From Halobacterium jilantaiense (lineage in GTDB: Archaea; Halobacteriota; Halobacteria; Halobacteriales; Halobacteriaceae): DNA of 64,000 bases. The stretch spans positions 372,001 through 436,000 of the forward strand of contig NZ_FOJA01000001.1 of the NCBI RefSeq assembly GCF_900110535.1, read 5' to 3'. Both the position numbers and the translations under genes were made by a program. Numbering within the stretch: the first letter of the stretch is position 1; the number at the start of each line of letters is the position of its first letter. The notes below the pieces were generated by a model that saw only the letters and a program-made list of their open reading frames with translations, searched no databases and had not been told where the DNA came from. Shown here piece after piece: positions 8,316 through 16,757 of this stretch.

Positions 8316-8481
8316 CACGCGTAGTCGGTAGAAGCTGAATAGGGGCCGGCCGCGATTGCGAACCGGATCTGATGTTCTCCGTCGTTCACGAACAGGCTGA
8401 TATTAGCGTTCTCGTCTGCCCCCGTTCGAGGACAACATCGAGGACCTCAGAGATCCCGGATGCCATATCGTACTCGTGATA
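8316..8481 (-). pseudogene. Frameshifted remnant of a haloarchaeal protein C-terminus
   Basis: On the minus strand the translation runs YHEYDMASGISEVLDVVLERG in one frame, then continues in another as GADENANISLFVNDGEHQ, then IRFAIAAGPYSASTDYA and a TGA at 8316-8318. The switch lies at a GGGGG run (CGGGGGCAG). The composition and C-ending codons are those of a real gene, but there is no intact frame. Identity unknown. Confidence 0.6.
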
Positions 8482-8541
8482 GTGTATAGAAAAAACGCTG
8501 AGGCACTTCAAAGCAGATTTGACATTCACAAAGTAAAATCT

Positions 8542-9144
8542 TCACCTCCTTGACGAAACAAAAGCCACGTAAGCGAGAACAACCAAGAGACCCACGACAA
8601 ACACGCAGAGGCCCGGATATTGGAAGAACAGCTCAGTCAGCGAACGCTGCTCACCATACCCACCTGCTCCAACCTGCTGCCAATCGGACGCTGGCTCCGC
8701 GAAGACGGCAACAGCGTACTCGACGAGCAAGCTGAAGAACGAGATGACACCAAGGATACTGAGAGCATTCTTGATCCGGGATCGGATACGCGACGTACGC
8801 TCTTCAGCAGCGAAGCTCAGAATCAGTGGGCTGTTCGTTGGACCGTAGACGTCCATGTCTTTCCCTCGTTTGGATACCCATGTGTCAACAGGCTCAACGA
8901 GACCTGCATCCTCCAGTTTGTTCAGATGATAGTGTGTATTCTGAAGTGACGTGTCCGTAACCTCCCGTAATTCGGACGGTGTCTGTGGGTCCTGCTGGAT
9001 CGCCGTGTAGATTTTGAGCGTCGTCTCGTCGCCTAGTGTCTCGAACAGTGAGATTGCATCCTTCTCGTTCATATCGACGATTCGGAGTGGCTCATTACGA
9101 CCGAGTGGGCGGTCGTTTTGTGCGAGGTCACGGGGTGAAGCCAT
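8542..9144 (-). CDS. Winged-helix (ArsR-like) regulator with two C-terminal membrane helices
   Basis: 200 aa. Residues ~25-90 form a winged-helix domain: AISLFETLGDETTLKIYTAI, TPSELREVTDTSLQNTHYHLNKLEDAGLV. Residues ~120-145 (ALSILGVISFFSLLVEYAVAVFA) and ~172-197 (YPGLCVFVVGLLVVLAYVAFV) are transmembrane, so this is a membrane-tethered DNA-binding protein. An internal ATG at 9072 (MNEKDAIS) is an alternative start. It is divergent from the secreted protease gene, so it may control it (inference). Confidence 0.82.
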   Translation of the reverse strand: MASPRDLAQNDRPLGRNEPLRIVDMNEKDAISLFETLGDETTLKIYTAIQQDPQTPSELREVTDTSLQNTHYHLNKLEDAGLVEPVDTWVSKRGKDMDVYGPTNSPLILSFAAEERTSRIRSRIKNALSILGVISFFSLLVEYAVAVFAEPASDWQQVGAGGYGEQRSLTELFFQYPGLCVFVVGLLVVLAYVAFVSSRR

Positions 9145-9307
9145 TCTCGTGTACTGGATTATGTCATGCTCACCTCACTTATCACAACCGCACGATCTCA
9201 TTGCCAGTTTCTCAGCGAGCCCACACTAAAAATCGCAATGTGAACGGTGTAGCAAGACTCCACATTTAATCAACTAGTTTTAAAAATAATTGTCGGCCTT
9301 CAGGTAC

Positions 9308-9320
9308 TCACTAGATAATG
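9308..9320 (+). promoter_or_regulatory. TCACTAGATAATG motif upstream of the serine protease gene
   Basis: This 13-bp sequence occurs again at 10634-10646 before the next Tat-secreted gene. Here it ends 33 bp before the ATG, within a locally AT-rich stretch, the position expected for a promoter element or activator site. Function inferred. Confidence 0.45.
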
Positions 9321-9353
9321 TAAGTACAATATATTGGCACTACGAAAACGAAC

Positions 9354-10478
9354 ATGTCGTCCAACGGCGGGAACGATAGTACAGAGACGCTTACTGTGTC
9401 TCGTCGAGGAGTAATCGCGAGTGTCGGTACTGCACTCACTCTCTCTGCAACCCCGGCTGTCGCCAAGAGAGATGACACCACGGAAATTCCATACGTCGTG
9501 ACAGATGACGAGGTGCTCAAGCACAAAAAGGTCCCTCAGCCGTGGCTGGAGCATACCCGACACGTTCTCCACGCGAGAGCCGATCTCGAGGACCCGGTCG
9601 AGCCAACGTCCGGTAGTCAGTCAGTTGGTGTCGCTCGGTCGTCGGAAACGTACGGCGGCAAGCCTGGACTCAAAATTCAGGTAGCAACTGACGCTCGCGC
9701 CCAATCTGTCGTGCCGTCGGATGTCAGAGGTGTCGAAGTCGAGGCCGTGGAAAAAGAGGACTGGCGGACGGCCTGCTACTACGATACTCCGGATAACATT
9801 ACTGGCGGTCTCCCCATCGAAGCTCGGTGGGAAGAGGGTGGCCAGTCGTACACTGGTTGGGGGACTGCGGGCTTGCCTGTAAAAGACAGTAATGGGAATG
9901 AACGACTACTCACGGCTGATCATCTCTGGGAGAACAAACCCTGTCAGTCCAGTGAAGGTGAGGAAGCCACACAGTACACGCAGGACTTCGGGAAGGTGGC
10001 AGAATCACAGGCCGAACCGGATTTTGCTCTCGTAGAGAAAACGAATAGCTCTTTGAGCCTATCGGATGGAATCCACGAAGAGAATCGCACGCTATCTGTC
10101 TCTGGATGGTTCCCGGAAGAGGCCATTAGTGAACTCGTCTCTGAGGGGAAATCCGTTCACAAAATGGGAGTCACGACTGGGAAGACGACGGGAACGATTG
10201 ACGCGATGAACCAGTCACTCGGGAACGGTTGTGGCAACCTCGAGAATCGGGGAGTGGTCGTCAACGGCATCGAAGTTGGCGAGGGAGATTCAGGTGGTCC
10301 GATGTACCGCATCGAGGACGTCCTCGGGACCAAACACGCCGTTCTCGTCGGCCACACAACTCACGCGACGAACATCAATGATACCGCGTCCTGTATCGGA
10401 GAGGACCGTGATATCGGCCGGAAGGCGGCTGGCCACGCTTGGTTCCACAAGAACAATGAGTACGACATCACCATCTGA
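9354..10478 (+). CDS. Tat-secreted chymotrypsin-like serine protease
   Basis: 374 aa. The Tat signal VSRRGVIASVGTALTLSATPAVA has no lipobox Cys, so the product is probably released. The catalytic triad is visible: His in LTADHLW (~189), Asp in EPDFALV (~222), Ser in EVGEGDSGGPMY (~312). A ~120-residue segment between signal and protease domain could be a propeptide. The fold resembles trypsin/alpha-lytic-type proteases rather than subtilases, which is the less common type of secreted protease in haloarchaea. The upstream 100 bp are unusually AT-rich for this genome. Confidence 0.85.
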   Translation: MSSNGGNDSTETLTVSRRGVIASVGTALTLSATPAVAKRDDTTEIPYVVTDDEVLKHKKVPQPWLEHTRHVLHARADLEDPVEPTSGSQSVGVARSSETYGGKPGLKIQVATDARAQSVVPSDVRGVEVEAVEKEDWRTACYYDTPDNITGGLPIEARWEEGGQSYTGWGTAGLPVKDSNGNERLLTADHLWENKPCQSSEGEEATQYTQDFGKVAESQAEPDFALVEKTNSSLSLSDGIHEENRTLSVSGWFPEEAISELVSEGKSVHKMGVTTGKTTGTIDAMNQSLGNGCGNLENRGVVVNGIEVGEGDSGGPMYRIEDVLGTKHAVLVGHTTHATNINDTASCIGEDRDIGRKAAGHAWFHKNNEYDITI

Positions 10479-10633
10479 GCATAATTACTATCTGAATACA
10501 GAACGGTAATCGGAACCATCAGACTGATTTCTTCTGGGATTTCACGGGCTGGTTTCGTTCAGAGGAGTTCAGTTGTTCAGGACATCGGAGTTTGTTCGTG
10601 TAGTGACCGTAGACCCACCCTGTGTGCAATATT

Positions 10634-10646
10634 TCACTAGATAATG
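10634..10646 (+). promoter_or_regulatory. Second TCACTAGATAATG motif, upstream of a Tat-secreted protein gene
   Basis: Identical over 13 bp to 9308-9320. It lies 58 bp before the preferred ATG at 10705 and 10 bp before an alternative ATG at 10657. If it is a promoter element, transcription would start near 10670, which favours the 10705 start. Confidence 0.45.
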
Positions 10647-10704
10647 GTATTGGATTATGACTTGTGTGGGTAGATGTGTTCGGGCAACCGAACACGAGAT
10701 AGAT

Positions 10705-11388
10705 ATGACAGGGAAGCGTCCCAATCGACAGAGCGAGCAGCCGAAGAGCAGCCGGAGAAGTGCCCTGAAAGTCGGCGGTGTCGCACTCGCATCCCTCGCC
10801 GGAATCGGTGGTGCGGGCGCGAGCTCGGCACTCGCCGGCGACGATGTCGATACCGACTTCGACCCCGACACTCGTGACGAAGTTGTTGGGTTCCTCAACG
10901 ACGTCGACGGACTCTCCGAACAGAAGCAGAACCGGTACGCGAAAGAACTGTCCAAGGCCCAGAAAGAGGCGATCGCGGACCTCTATATGAACGCCAACGT
11001 GGAGATCACCATGCACTCTGAACCGCGTGACCTCCAGGCCACGAACAGTTACACGACTGCGACCGAAGCCATCGAAGCGAAAGGGAAAGTTGCAGGCTTC
11101 GGCACGGTCTACGTTCACAAGCAGGTTCTCAGTTGGGACTACAACGGGGACGACTACAAAGACCCCTCTCAGGATCTCGAGTACTCGCTTCCTGGTCCGT
11201 ACGCGACGTTTCAGGGGAAGACCGAAGACGACATCGACGAGAATTCCTCTTCGTTCGTCGGATCTCTGTCCGCCGAGTACGCCTTCAAGCTCTTCGGAAT
11301 CGAGCGTGGTGGCGAGGCCACGATTGTCACCGAAGGGAAGGAGAATGGCGACTACGAAGTGATAGAGAAAGACGCGCCGACCAGCTGA
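10705..11388 (+). CDS. Tat-secreted protein of unknown function
   Basis: 227 aa from the ATG at 10705. A Tat signal (KSSRRSALKVGGVALASLAGIGGAGASSALAG region) is followed by an acidic, helical segment (DTDFDPDTRDEVVGFLNDVDGL) and a mixed region ending in EVIEKDAPTS. No Cys in the mature part, no lipobox, no recognised domain. It follows the serine protease in the same direction and shares its upstream 13-bp motif, so the two may be co-induced. A T-rich run follows the gene. Confidence 0.7.
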   Translation: MTGKRPNRQSEQPKSSRRSALKVGGVALASLAGIGGAGASSALAGDDVDTDFDPDTRDEVVGFLNDVDGLSEQKQNRYAKELSKAQKEAIADLYMNANVEITMHSEPRDLQATNSYTTATEAIEAKGKVAGFGTVYVHKQVLSWDYNGDDYKDPSQDLEYSLPGPYATFQGKTEDDIDENSSSFVGSLSAEYAFKLFGIERGGEATIVTEGKENGDYEVIEKDAPTS

Positions 11389-11415
11389 CTGCACCGGAGT
11401 CCACGAACACCCCCG

Positions 11416-11425
11416 TCTTGTTTTT
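11416..11425 (+). terminator. T-rich terminator-like run
   Basis: TCTTGTTTTT about 30 bp after the stop of the 10705 gene, in otherwise GC-rich DNA. Archaeal termination at oligo-T runs is well established. Confidence 0.45.
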
Positions 11426-11575
11426 AGTCCGAGCTGTTTCTGTGGTGGTGTCCGCTACTTGTAGCCCACTAAACGGCAAATATTTTACATTCATCCGCCA
11501 TATCGAGAATATGGTCCTCCAAGCAGACCGCCCACACCCGATTCGTGGTCTCGACACCCCGCAGGAGGGACTGCA

Positions 11576-12484
11576 ATGACTGCGATTCAGATGGCCGAGG
11601 TCACCAAACGCTACGGTGGCGAGCCAGCCGTCGTGGACCTCGACCTCACAGTCGACGACGGCATCGTCTACGGGTTCCTCGGGCCAAACGGTGCGGGAAA
11701 GTCCACCACCATCGACATGCTGATGAACTACACACGCCCGTCCACGGGCAGTATTACCGTTCTCGGACTGGACGCCCAAGAAGACGCCAGCCGCATTCAC
11801 GCTCGAACCGGCATCCTGCCTGACCGATTCGGCGTCTATCGCACCCTCACCGGACGCGAACACGTCAAATACGTCCTCGACGCTAACGACGCCATCGGAG
11901 ACCCTGAAGCAGTCCTCGACCGCGTCGGCCTCGGAGACGCAATCGACCAGCGTGCCGGCGGTTACTCGAAGGGCATGGAACAACGACTCGGGCTCGCAAT
12001 GGCAATCGCCGGCGAGCCCGAGCTTCTCGTTCTCGACGAACCGTTCTCCGGCCTCGACCCGTACGGCGTCCGACTGGTCAGGGAAGTCGTCGAGGAGGAA
12101 CGTGACCGGGGCGCGACTGTCTTCTTCTCCAGTCACGTCCTCGACCAAGTCGAACGGGTCTGTGACCAAGTTGGCTTGCTCGCCGACGGCCACCTGATTG
12201 CCGAAGGCACGCCGACGGAACTCCGTGACATAGCAGGTGTCCAGACCCGCCTCCGCATCGAAACGACCGACCACGACCCGGCGGTAGACGGTATCCGCGA
12301 CCTCGACGGCGTCACGGATGTCACTTATCAGGGCGGCGAACTCGTGGTCACGTGTCCACGAACTGCCGGCAACGAAATCCTGCGGCAACTGGAAGACGCA
12401 GGGGTCGGCATCCAGTCGTTCGACATCGACCACGGAACGACTGAGGATGCGTTCGTCGAACTGGCCGACGCCCGAGCGGATTAA
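11576..12484 (+). CDS. ABC transporter ATP-binding protein
   Basis: 302 aa. Walker A GPNGAGKST (~41-49), signature YSKGMEQRL (~135), Walker B ELLVLDEPFSGLDPYG (~150-165) and the H-loop in FFSSHVLDQVERV are all intact. The ~80-residue C-terminal extension is typical of ABC-2 exporter (CcmA/NatA-like) ATPases. The only nearby permease is the convergent gene at 12481-14355. The stop TAA overlaps that gene's stop within GATTAATC. A TATA-like AAATATTTTA lies about 95 bp upstream. Confidence 0.92.
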   Translation: MTAIQMAEVTKRYGGEPAVVDLDLTVDDGIVYGFLGPNGAGKSTTIDMLMNYTRPSTGSITVLGLDAQEDASRIHARTGILPDRFGVYRTLTGREHVKYVLDANDAIGDPEAVLDRVGLGDAIDQRAGGYSKGMEQRLGLAMAIAGEPELLVLDEPFSGLDPYGVRLVREVVEEERDRGATVFFSSHVLDQVERVCDQVGLLADGHLIAEGTPTELRDIAGVQTRLRIETTDHDPAVDGIRDLDGVTDVTYQGGELVVTCPRTAGNEILRQLEDAGVGIQSFDIDHGTTEDAFVELADARAD

Positions 12485-14355
12485 TCGATGCTTCGGCTGC
12501 GATAGATAACGACGGCGACCGCGAACGGAACGAGTACCCAGAGGAGTAATTCGACAAGGGCGACGGACGGATGCAGGTACCAGACCGGCACGTCGGAGCC
12601 ATACTCTAATTGTACGACTACCTGATTCGAGAAGTGATTCGGCTGGAGGTTACTGATAACTGCGGTGGCGGGAGCTGCGGAGTTCGGAACGTCGATAATC
12701 GCATTCGTCACGACGTTCGAGAGCTGGAACGGTGCGAGCCACCGGACGACCATGTAGAGGGGATTGCTCGGCGGGGAGAACCCAGAGACACTCGCTCCCG
12801 ACATCGCTCCGTAAAGCGTGTTCGAGAGTTGGAGCCACGTGACGTGGACTGCGGTGAAGACGAGAACCGCGAATCCGGCGACCGCTTGACTCCGCAGTAT
12901 CGTTGACAGCGACACGCCGATTCCAGCAATCACGGCGACGAACAGGACGGTGTACGAGAGGAAGGCAGCGAGTGTACCGAGGGGAACGACGCCGTACTGT
13001 GGGATTGCGACGAGGCAGGTGAGCACGACCGCGAGAACCATCGGAACAGCGAATGCGACCGCCCGGCCGAGAGTGAAGCCAACGAGGGTTTCCATGCGTG
13101 AGGTCGCGGTGCCGGCGGTGAACCGAATCGCGCCCGTGTCTCTGTCGTGAATCACAGCCCGGAACGTCCCGAAGAGCACACTGATTCCACCGATGAACGC
13201 CAGCGGTGTCTGAAGGACGGCCAGCGGAACGCGGGAGCCGAGCGCCTGCCGGACGTACGTGGGCTGTGAGAGACTGAGGAACGCGGCGACGAATACGAGC
13301 GCGCCGGCCACCCAGACGAGCGGACTGCGGGCGAGCCGATGAAATTCGCGACGGGCGAGTGGCTGCCACGAGCCGGGCAGCGACTCGGCGACGCGACCGC
13401 ATCCGGGCAGCCAACCGGAAGTTCGTCCACCGAGTCGGGGCAGCGATGGCACGGCGTCGACGAGGCGACGGAACGGTTCGGACCGACTTCGAGGGGCGAG
13501 GTCTCCCCGCTGGAATAGCGCAGTCCCGGCGACGAGTGCGAGCGCTGGCCACGCTAGTAGGAATCCCAACGCCCACCACGGGGAAATCGGCGGGGGCGTC
13601 GGGGCGAACTCCCCGGACTCACGTAGCGCGTCGGCGACCTGTGTGATGGCTCCATCAGCGCCAATCGGGACACTGAACAGCCAGTTTGTGAGGACTTGGA
13701 AGGCGCTTACAGGTGAGAGCCAGCCTGCTATCGCGAACGCCCTGGGGTGCGTGAGGTCGGTCCCAAGAGTACTACCAGTCGCGAACTGCCACAGAACGGG
13801 GAGCGTAATGCCATTCCAGAGGGTGAACGCAATGGTCACCACGGTCCCGAGAATGACTGCGCGGGTCGTCGACGAGCTGGCGGCCGAAAGCGCGACGATT
13901 AGTCCGGTCCACGCGAACACGTACGCCGCTGTGAGTGCGAGAAATCCGAGGGACAACAGCGGAGAAAAGTGGCCGTACTGGAACGTATCGTACCCAACTA
14001 CGAGTACGACAGCTACCAAGACTGGCGCGAGGAGTGCCATCCCGCGTCCGAGAACCATCCCCAGGACCAGGCGGGGGCGGGTCGTCTTGGTGCCGAGGAG
14101 GATTCGAGCGGTCCCGGATTCGCGTTCCCGAGTGATTGACCGAACGTTGATGATGGCAGCAGCGAAGGGAACGACGAATGCGACTGCGGGCTGTGCGTGA
14201 ATCAGCGGCATCGCGTTACCGATGATTCGTGTGCCTGCTGGGTCTGGTTGAGTCGTTAGTCGACTGAAAGCGATGACACACAGGGCGACGAGCCACGGGC
14301 CTTTCCCGCGCAGATGCCGCCGGCATTCAGTTCGTGCGATTGTCGTGGAGGGCAT
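12481..14355 (-). CDS. ABC-2 type permease (double-length)
   Basis: 624 aa with about 12 predicted membrane helices in two ABC-2-like halves. Each half begins with an amphipathic entry: ARTECRRHLRGKGPWLVALCV at the start, and ARREFHRLARSPLVWVAGALVF near the middle. RSITRERESGTARILL and VIHDRDTGAIRFTAGT are the conserved 'E/D-S/T-G-T' loop motifs of ABC-2 permeases. It is convergent with the ATPase and lies 71 bp downstream of a regulator on the same strand. Substrate unknown. Confidence 0.88.
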   Translation of the reverse strand: MPSTTIARTECRRHLRGKGPWLVALCVIAFSRLTTQPDPAGTRIIGNAMPLIHAQPAVAFVVPFAAAIINVRSITRERESGTARILLGTKTTRPRLVLGMVLGRGMALLAPVLVAVVLVVGYDTFQYGHFSPLLSLGFLALTAAYVFAWTGLIVALSAASSSTTRAVILGTVVTIAFTLWNGITLPVLWQFATGSTLGTDLTHPRAFAIAGWLSPVSAFQVLTNWLFSVPIGADGAITQVADALRESGEFAPTPPPISPWWALGFLLAWPALALVAGTALFQRGDLAPRSRSEPFRRLVDAVPSLPRLGGRTSGWLPGCGRVAESLPGSWQPLARREFHRLARSPLVWVAGALVFVAAFLSLSQPTYVRQALGSRVPLAVLQTPLAFIGGISVLFGTFRAVIHDRDTGAIRFTAGTATSRMETLVGFTLGRAVAFAVPMVLAVVLTCLVAIPQYGVVPLGTLAAFLSYTVLFVAVIAGIGVSLSTILRSQAVAGFAVLVFTAVHVTWLQLSNTLYGAMSGASVSGFSPPSNPLYMVVRWLAPFQLSNVVTNAIIDVPNSAAPATAVISNLQPNHFSNQVVVQLEYGSDVPVWYLHPSVALVELLLWVLVPFAVAVVIYRSRSID

Positions 14356-14426
14356 GTGTGGGATTCTGCTTGCGGGCGTCTGGTTCGGGGACTGTCTTCG
14401 CAGACCGGCTGCAATTCGAGCGCGAG

Positions 14427-15227
14427 TCAGGGACTGTGCCGTTCGAGCTGTCTTTCGTGGTCTGTCCGTTTCACTGGCGACGCTTCCGATTTAATTTTCG
14501 ATATTTTGTTTTCCGCCCACTGGACGGCCTGGGAATCGGTGTTCCGGATGACTGTGGACAAGTGATTCGAACCGGAGTACAGTGCGATATAGAGAATGGT
14601 GTCATCGACGAGAAAGAGACAGTAGTTCGGGAGGCGCTCCGCTGTATAGATTGTGTTACCTGATTCGATGCAGTCCAGAGTTCGGTCCTGTTGATTTTCC
14701 AGGAGAACGTCCAGGATATCGGTGTTAACGACTAACTCAGTGTCGGCGACGTCTCTGGCGCCATATTCGATGATTCGGTCGATATACGGCGGGAGGACGA
14801 CTCGCGTAACCCCGACGAGTTCGTCACAGCTCGAAACGTCCTCGTACATCGGCTCAATTCGCGTATACGGAGCGTGTTCTGGCGGTTCGAGGACAGTTCC
14901 GCCCTGAAACACGACTTCGTCTAAATCGGCGTCCCGTGGCAACGACAACAACTCACCTCTCGTGTCTTCGAGCGTAGCGAAAGACTCCGCTAACCCCGAA
15001 TATAGGTCGTATGCCACTCGCCCGGTGTAGGTCGGTTTACAGACGCCACTCTCTCGATGGACGAGCCCGTGGCTCTCGAGCTCTCGAATCGCACGGTCCA
15101 CTGTCGGACGCGATTTCGACACGCTCTCGACTAACGCTCGCTTTTCAGGGGAATCCTCACAGACCAACTGCAGGACCTCGAATCGTTTGTATACGACCTC
15201 GACTAGCTCTTCAGCCCCGCTAGACAT
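14427..15227 (-). CDS. HTH transcriptional regulator, haloarchaeal two-domain type
   Basis: 266 aa. An N-terminal winged helix (residues ~10-75: RALVESVSKSRPTVDRAIRELESHGLVHRE) is followed by a ~170-residue ligand- or partner-binding domain (from LYSGLAESFATLEDTRGELLSL to the end) of a kind common in haloarchaeal regulators of exporters. It precedes the ABC-2 permease in the same orientation, so it probably regulates the transporter. An internal basic tail (SPVKRTDHERQLERHSP) ends the protein. Confidence 0.82.
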   Translation of the reverse strand: MSSGAEELVEVVYKRFEVLQLVCEDSPEKRALVESVSKSRPTVDRAIRELESHGLVHRESGVCKPTYTGRVAYDLYSGLAESFATLEDTRGELLSLPRDADLDEVVFQGGTVLEPPEHAPYTRIEPMYEDVSSCDELVGVTRVVLPPYIDRIIEYGARDVADTELVVNTDILDVLLENQQDRTLDCIESGNTIYTAERLPNYCLFLVDDTILYIALYSGSNHLSTVIRNTDSQAVQWAENKISKIKSEASPVKRTDHERQLERHSP

Positions 15228-15391
15228 AGTTTGTAGTTCAAAACAGAATCAAATGAAGCGTGTGTAAGCTCAAATCGCGATTTGAACGTCCCACCGGCCT
15301 ACCGACTCTGGAGCCACACGAACGCGACGCGTCCGAGACTCACAACGAGAGCAGCCACAAAGAGACTGGGTCCGGGATTCTGAACTAACAC
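15228..15391. other. Intergenic stretch upstream of the HTH regulator
   Basis: Contains the presumed promoter of the leftward regulator and no intact gene. On the minus strand, a frame ending at TAG 15299-15301 would encode a membrane-helix-like tail (LFVAALVVSLGRVAFVWL), but it has no credible start. Confidence 0.4.
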
Positions 15392-15561
15392 CTCCGTAAT
15401 CCGAACGCCCCGGCTGGGGTCTCCCGCGACTACGTCGCGGTCTTCGATACGATCAACAACAACCCTGACTCGTGGAAGGACGACGATGTCATCGACGCGA
15501 CTGGGAACGCTCTCTAAAGACGGACTACTACAACAAGGGCTTCCTGAAGGAAATCTTCTGA
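15392..15561 (+). pseudogene. Remnant of a protein C-terminus with a frameshift
   Basis: Frame one reads GVSRDYVAVFDTINNNPDSW then KDDDVIDATGNAL to a TAA at 15515. The neighbouring frame continues KTDYYNKGFLKEIF to a TGA at 15559-15561. Codon choice (GAC, TAC, GTC, AAC) is strongly coding-like. It looks like the end of a solute-binding or similar extracytoplasmic protein, but I cannot name the family. No start and no N-terminus remain. Confidence 0.55.
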
Positions 15562-15609
15562 GGAAGCACCGCCCGAAAACTTTTATCAGACCAAAATCAT
15601 TTCCTCCCT

Positions 15610-16092
15610 ATGAGTAGTCCCGCCGCAACCGGCCGCAGAAGTATCGACGGAGCAATTACTGGATTTGCCATCATCGGCAGCCTCCTAGCGGTCGTGAGGG
15701 GGCTGCGAATCCTCAAAATGGGGAATCTGGACTTCGTTATCGCGATAGGCTTCCCTGCCGTAATCGCGACACTCGCGTACCTCCACTACAACCGGGACGA
15801 AGAACCCGCCATCACTGTCGCCCTCGGAATCTGGGGCGTTGTCGCCGGTGCGATTGCCCTGTTCGGCACTTTCTTCGTTGTCATGGATAACCCAGCTACC
15901 GTTTCGGACGCCCCGCTGAGCTCGTCGCTGTTCGCGAGCACGATTACTAACTTCGTGCTCGGTGTGGTTACGCTCTCTGGGCTGTACGCCGCCGCTGGGT
16001 CGTATAACTCCCGCGCGGCCGTACTGTTAGCTCCAGTGACACAGTTCATCGCATTCAGCCTCTCTGCCCTGCTCGTCCCTATCATCACGTAG
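15610..16092 (+). CDS. Multi-pass membrane protein, unknown
   Basis: 160 aa with four to five hydrophobic helices (AITGFAIIGSLLAVV, FVIAIGFPAVIATLAYL, VALGIWGVVAGAIALFGTFFVVM, TITNFVLGVVTLSGLYAAAG, LLAPVTQFIAFSLSALLVPII). Family not recognised. A TATA-like ACTTTTAT about 30 bp upstream fits a near-leaderless start. The next gene begins 4 bp after its stop, so the two form an operon. Confidence 0.72.
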   Translation: MSSPAATGRRSIDGAITGFAIIGSLLAVVRGLRILKMGNLDFVIAIGFPAVIATLAYLHYNRDEEPAITVALGIWGVVAGAIALFGTFFVVMDNPATVSDAPLSSSLFASTITNFVLGVVTLSGLYAAAGSYNSRAAVLLAPVTQFIAFSLSALLVPIIT

Positions 16093-16096
16093 ACCG

Positions 16097-16501
16097 ATGA
16101 GTGACAGACAACCACCAACTTTTGTTCGACGAACAGTACTCGCCGGTGCGGCTACCGGACTGCTCGGAGGAATCGCCGGCTGTCTCTCCGCGTCCCCCGA
16201 AGGCTCACCCGACTTGGTACTCATCAATCACAACGAGAATCCAGTCACAGCCACCGTCTCCGTGACCAACAGCAACGGAGAGACTCTCACCTCCACGGAG
16301 CTTGAAGTCCCAGTCGTCGAACGGAACACGGAACCAAATGCGTCGATCGACGACGTCTTCGAGAGCGATGGTCAGTACACCGTCTCCGTCGATGTCACAG
16401 ATGGGCCTTCAGCTACCGAAGAACTGGACGTGACAGGGACGGACGATGACTCGGATAGCCACTCGATAGAACTCGACGGTGGCGAGATTACGTTCTCATA
16501 G
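16097..16501 (+). CDS. Small Tat lipoprotein, unknown
   Basis: 134 aa. FVRRTVLAGAATGLLGGIAGC is a Tat signal with a lipobox Cys. The rest is an Ig-like beta region (LVLINHNENPVTATVSVTNS) with an acidic tail. It is in an operon with the preceding membrane protein (4-bp gap). The same reading frame stays open for 32 codons after the TAG stop (see the next entry). Confidence 0.72.
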   Translation: MSDRQPPTFVRRTVLAGAATGLLGGIAGCLSASPEGSPDLVLINHNENPVTATVSVTNSNGETLTSTELEVPVVERNTEPNASIDDVFESDGQYTVSVDVTDGPSATEELDVTGTDDDSDSHSIELDGGEITFS

Positions 16502-16600
16502 CAGCAGGCAGAATTACTCAATGCGGACGCCAAGGGTAGCTTCGACCGAAGCGTCTCGGAGTACGTCACGCGCGAGGGACTGCATCTGAATCCGGACTGA
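16502..16600 (+). pseudogene. In-frame coding-like tail after the lipoprotein stop codon
   Basis: Directly after the TAG at 16499-16501 the same frame reads AELLNADAKGSFDRSVSEYV then TREGLHLNPD and a TGA at 16598-16600, with typical coding codons and charge. It does not resemble the end of a lipoprotein and is more likely the C-terminal scar of a lost gene. Readthrough is a remote alternative. Confidence 0.4.
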
Positions 16601-16706
16601 CCACGGCACTTGGCAGGTCTCTCGGTTGAGACAGCTACTGAACACGGTAGCTGGCTCGGACTGGCCTCACCGGTCTGTTTAGTTTACCCAACGGGACCGC
16701 CGGTAG

Positions 16707-16720
16707 TTGGTACATACCAA
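16707..16720. promoter_or_regulatory. Dyad TTGGTACATACCAA upstream of the HTH_10 regulator
   Basis: Perfect 6-bp arms TTGGTA/TACCAA around CA, 38 bp before the ATG at 16758. A near copy (TTGGTACATGCCAA) lies at 17809-17822 before the next gene, 46 bp from its ATG. Candidate operator of the HTH_10 protein encoded between them (inference). Confidence 0.55.
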
Positions 16721-16757
16721 CCGAACCTATAGGAGTCCAGTTCCTAATCAGTCCCGT

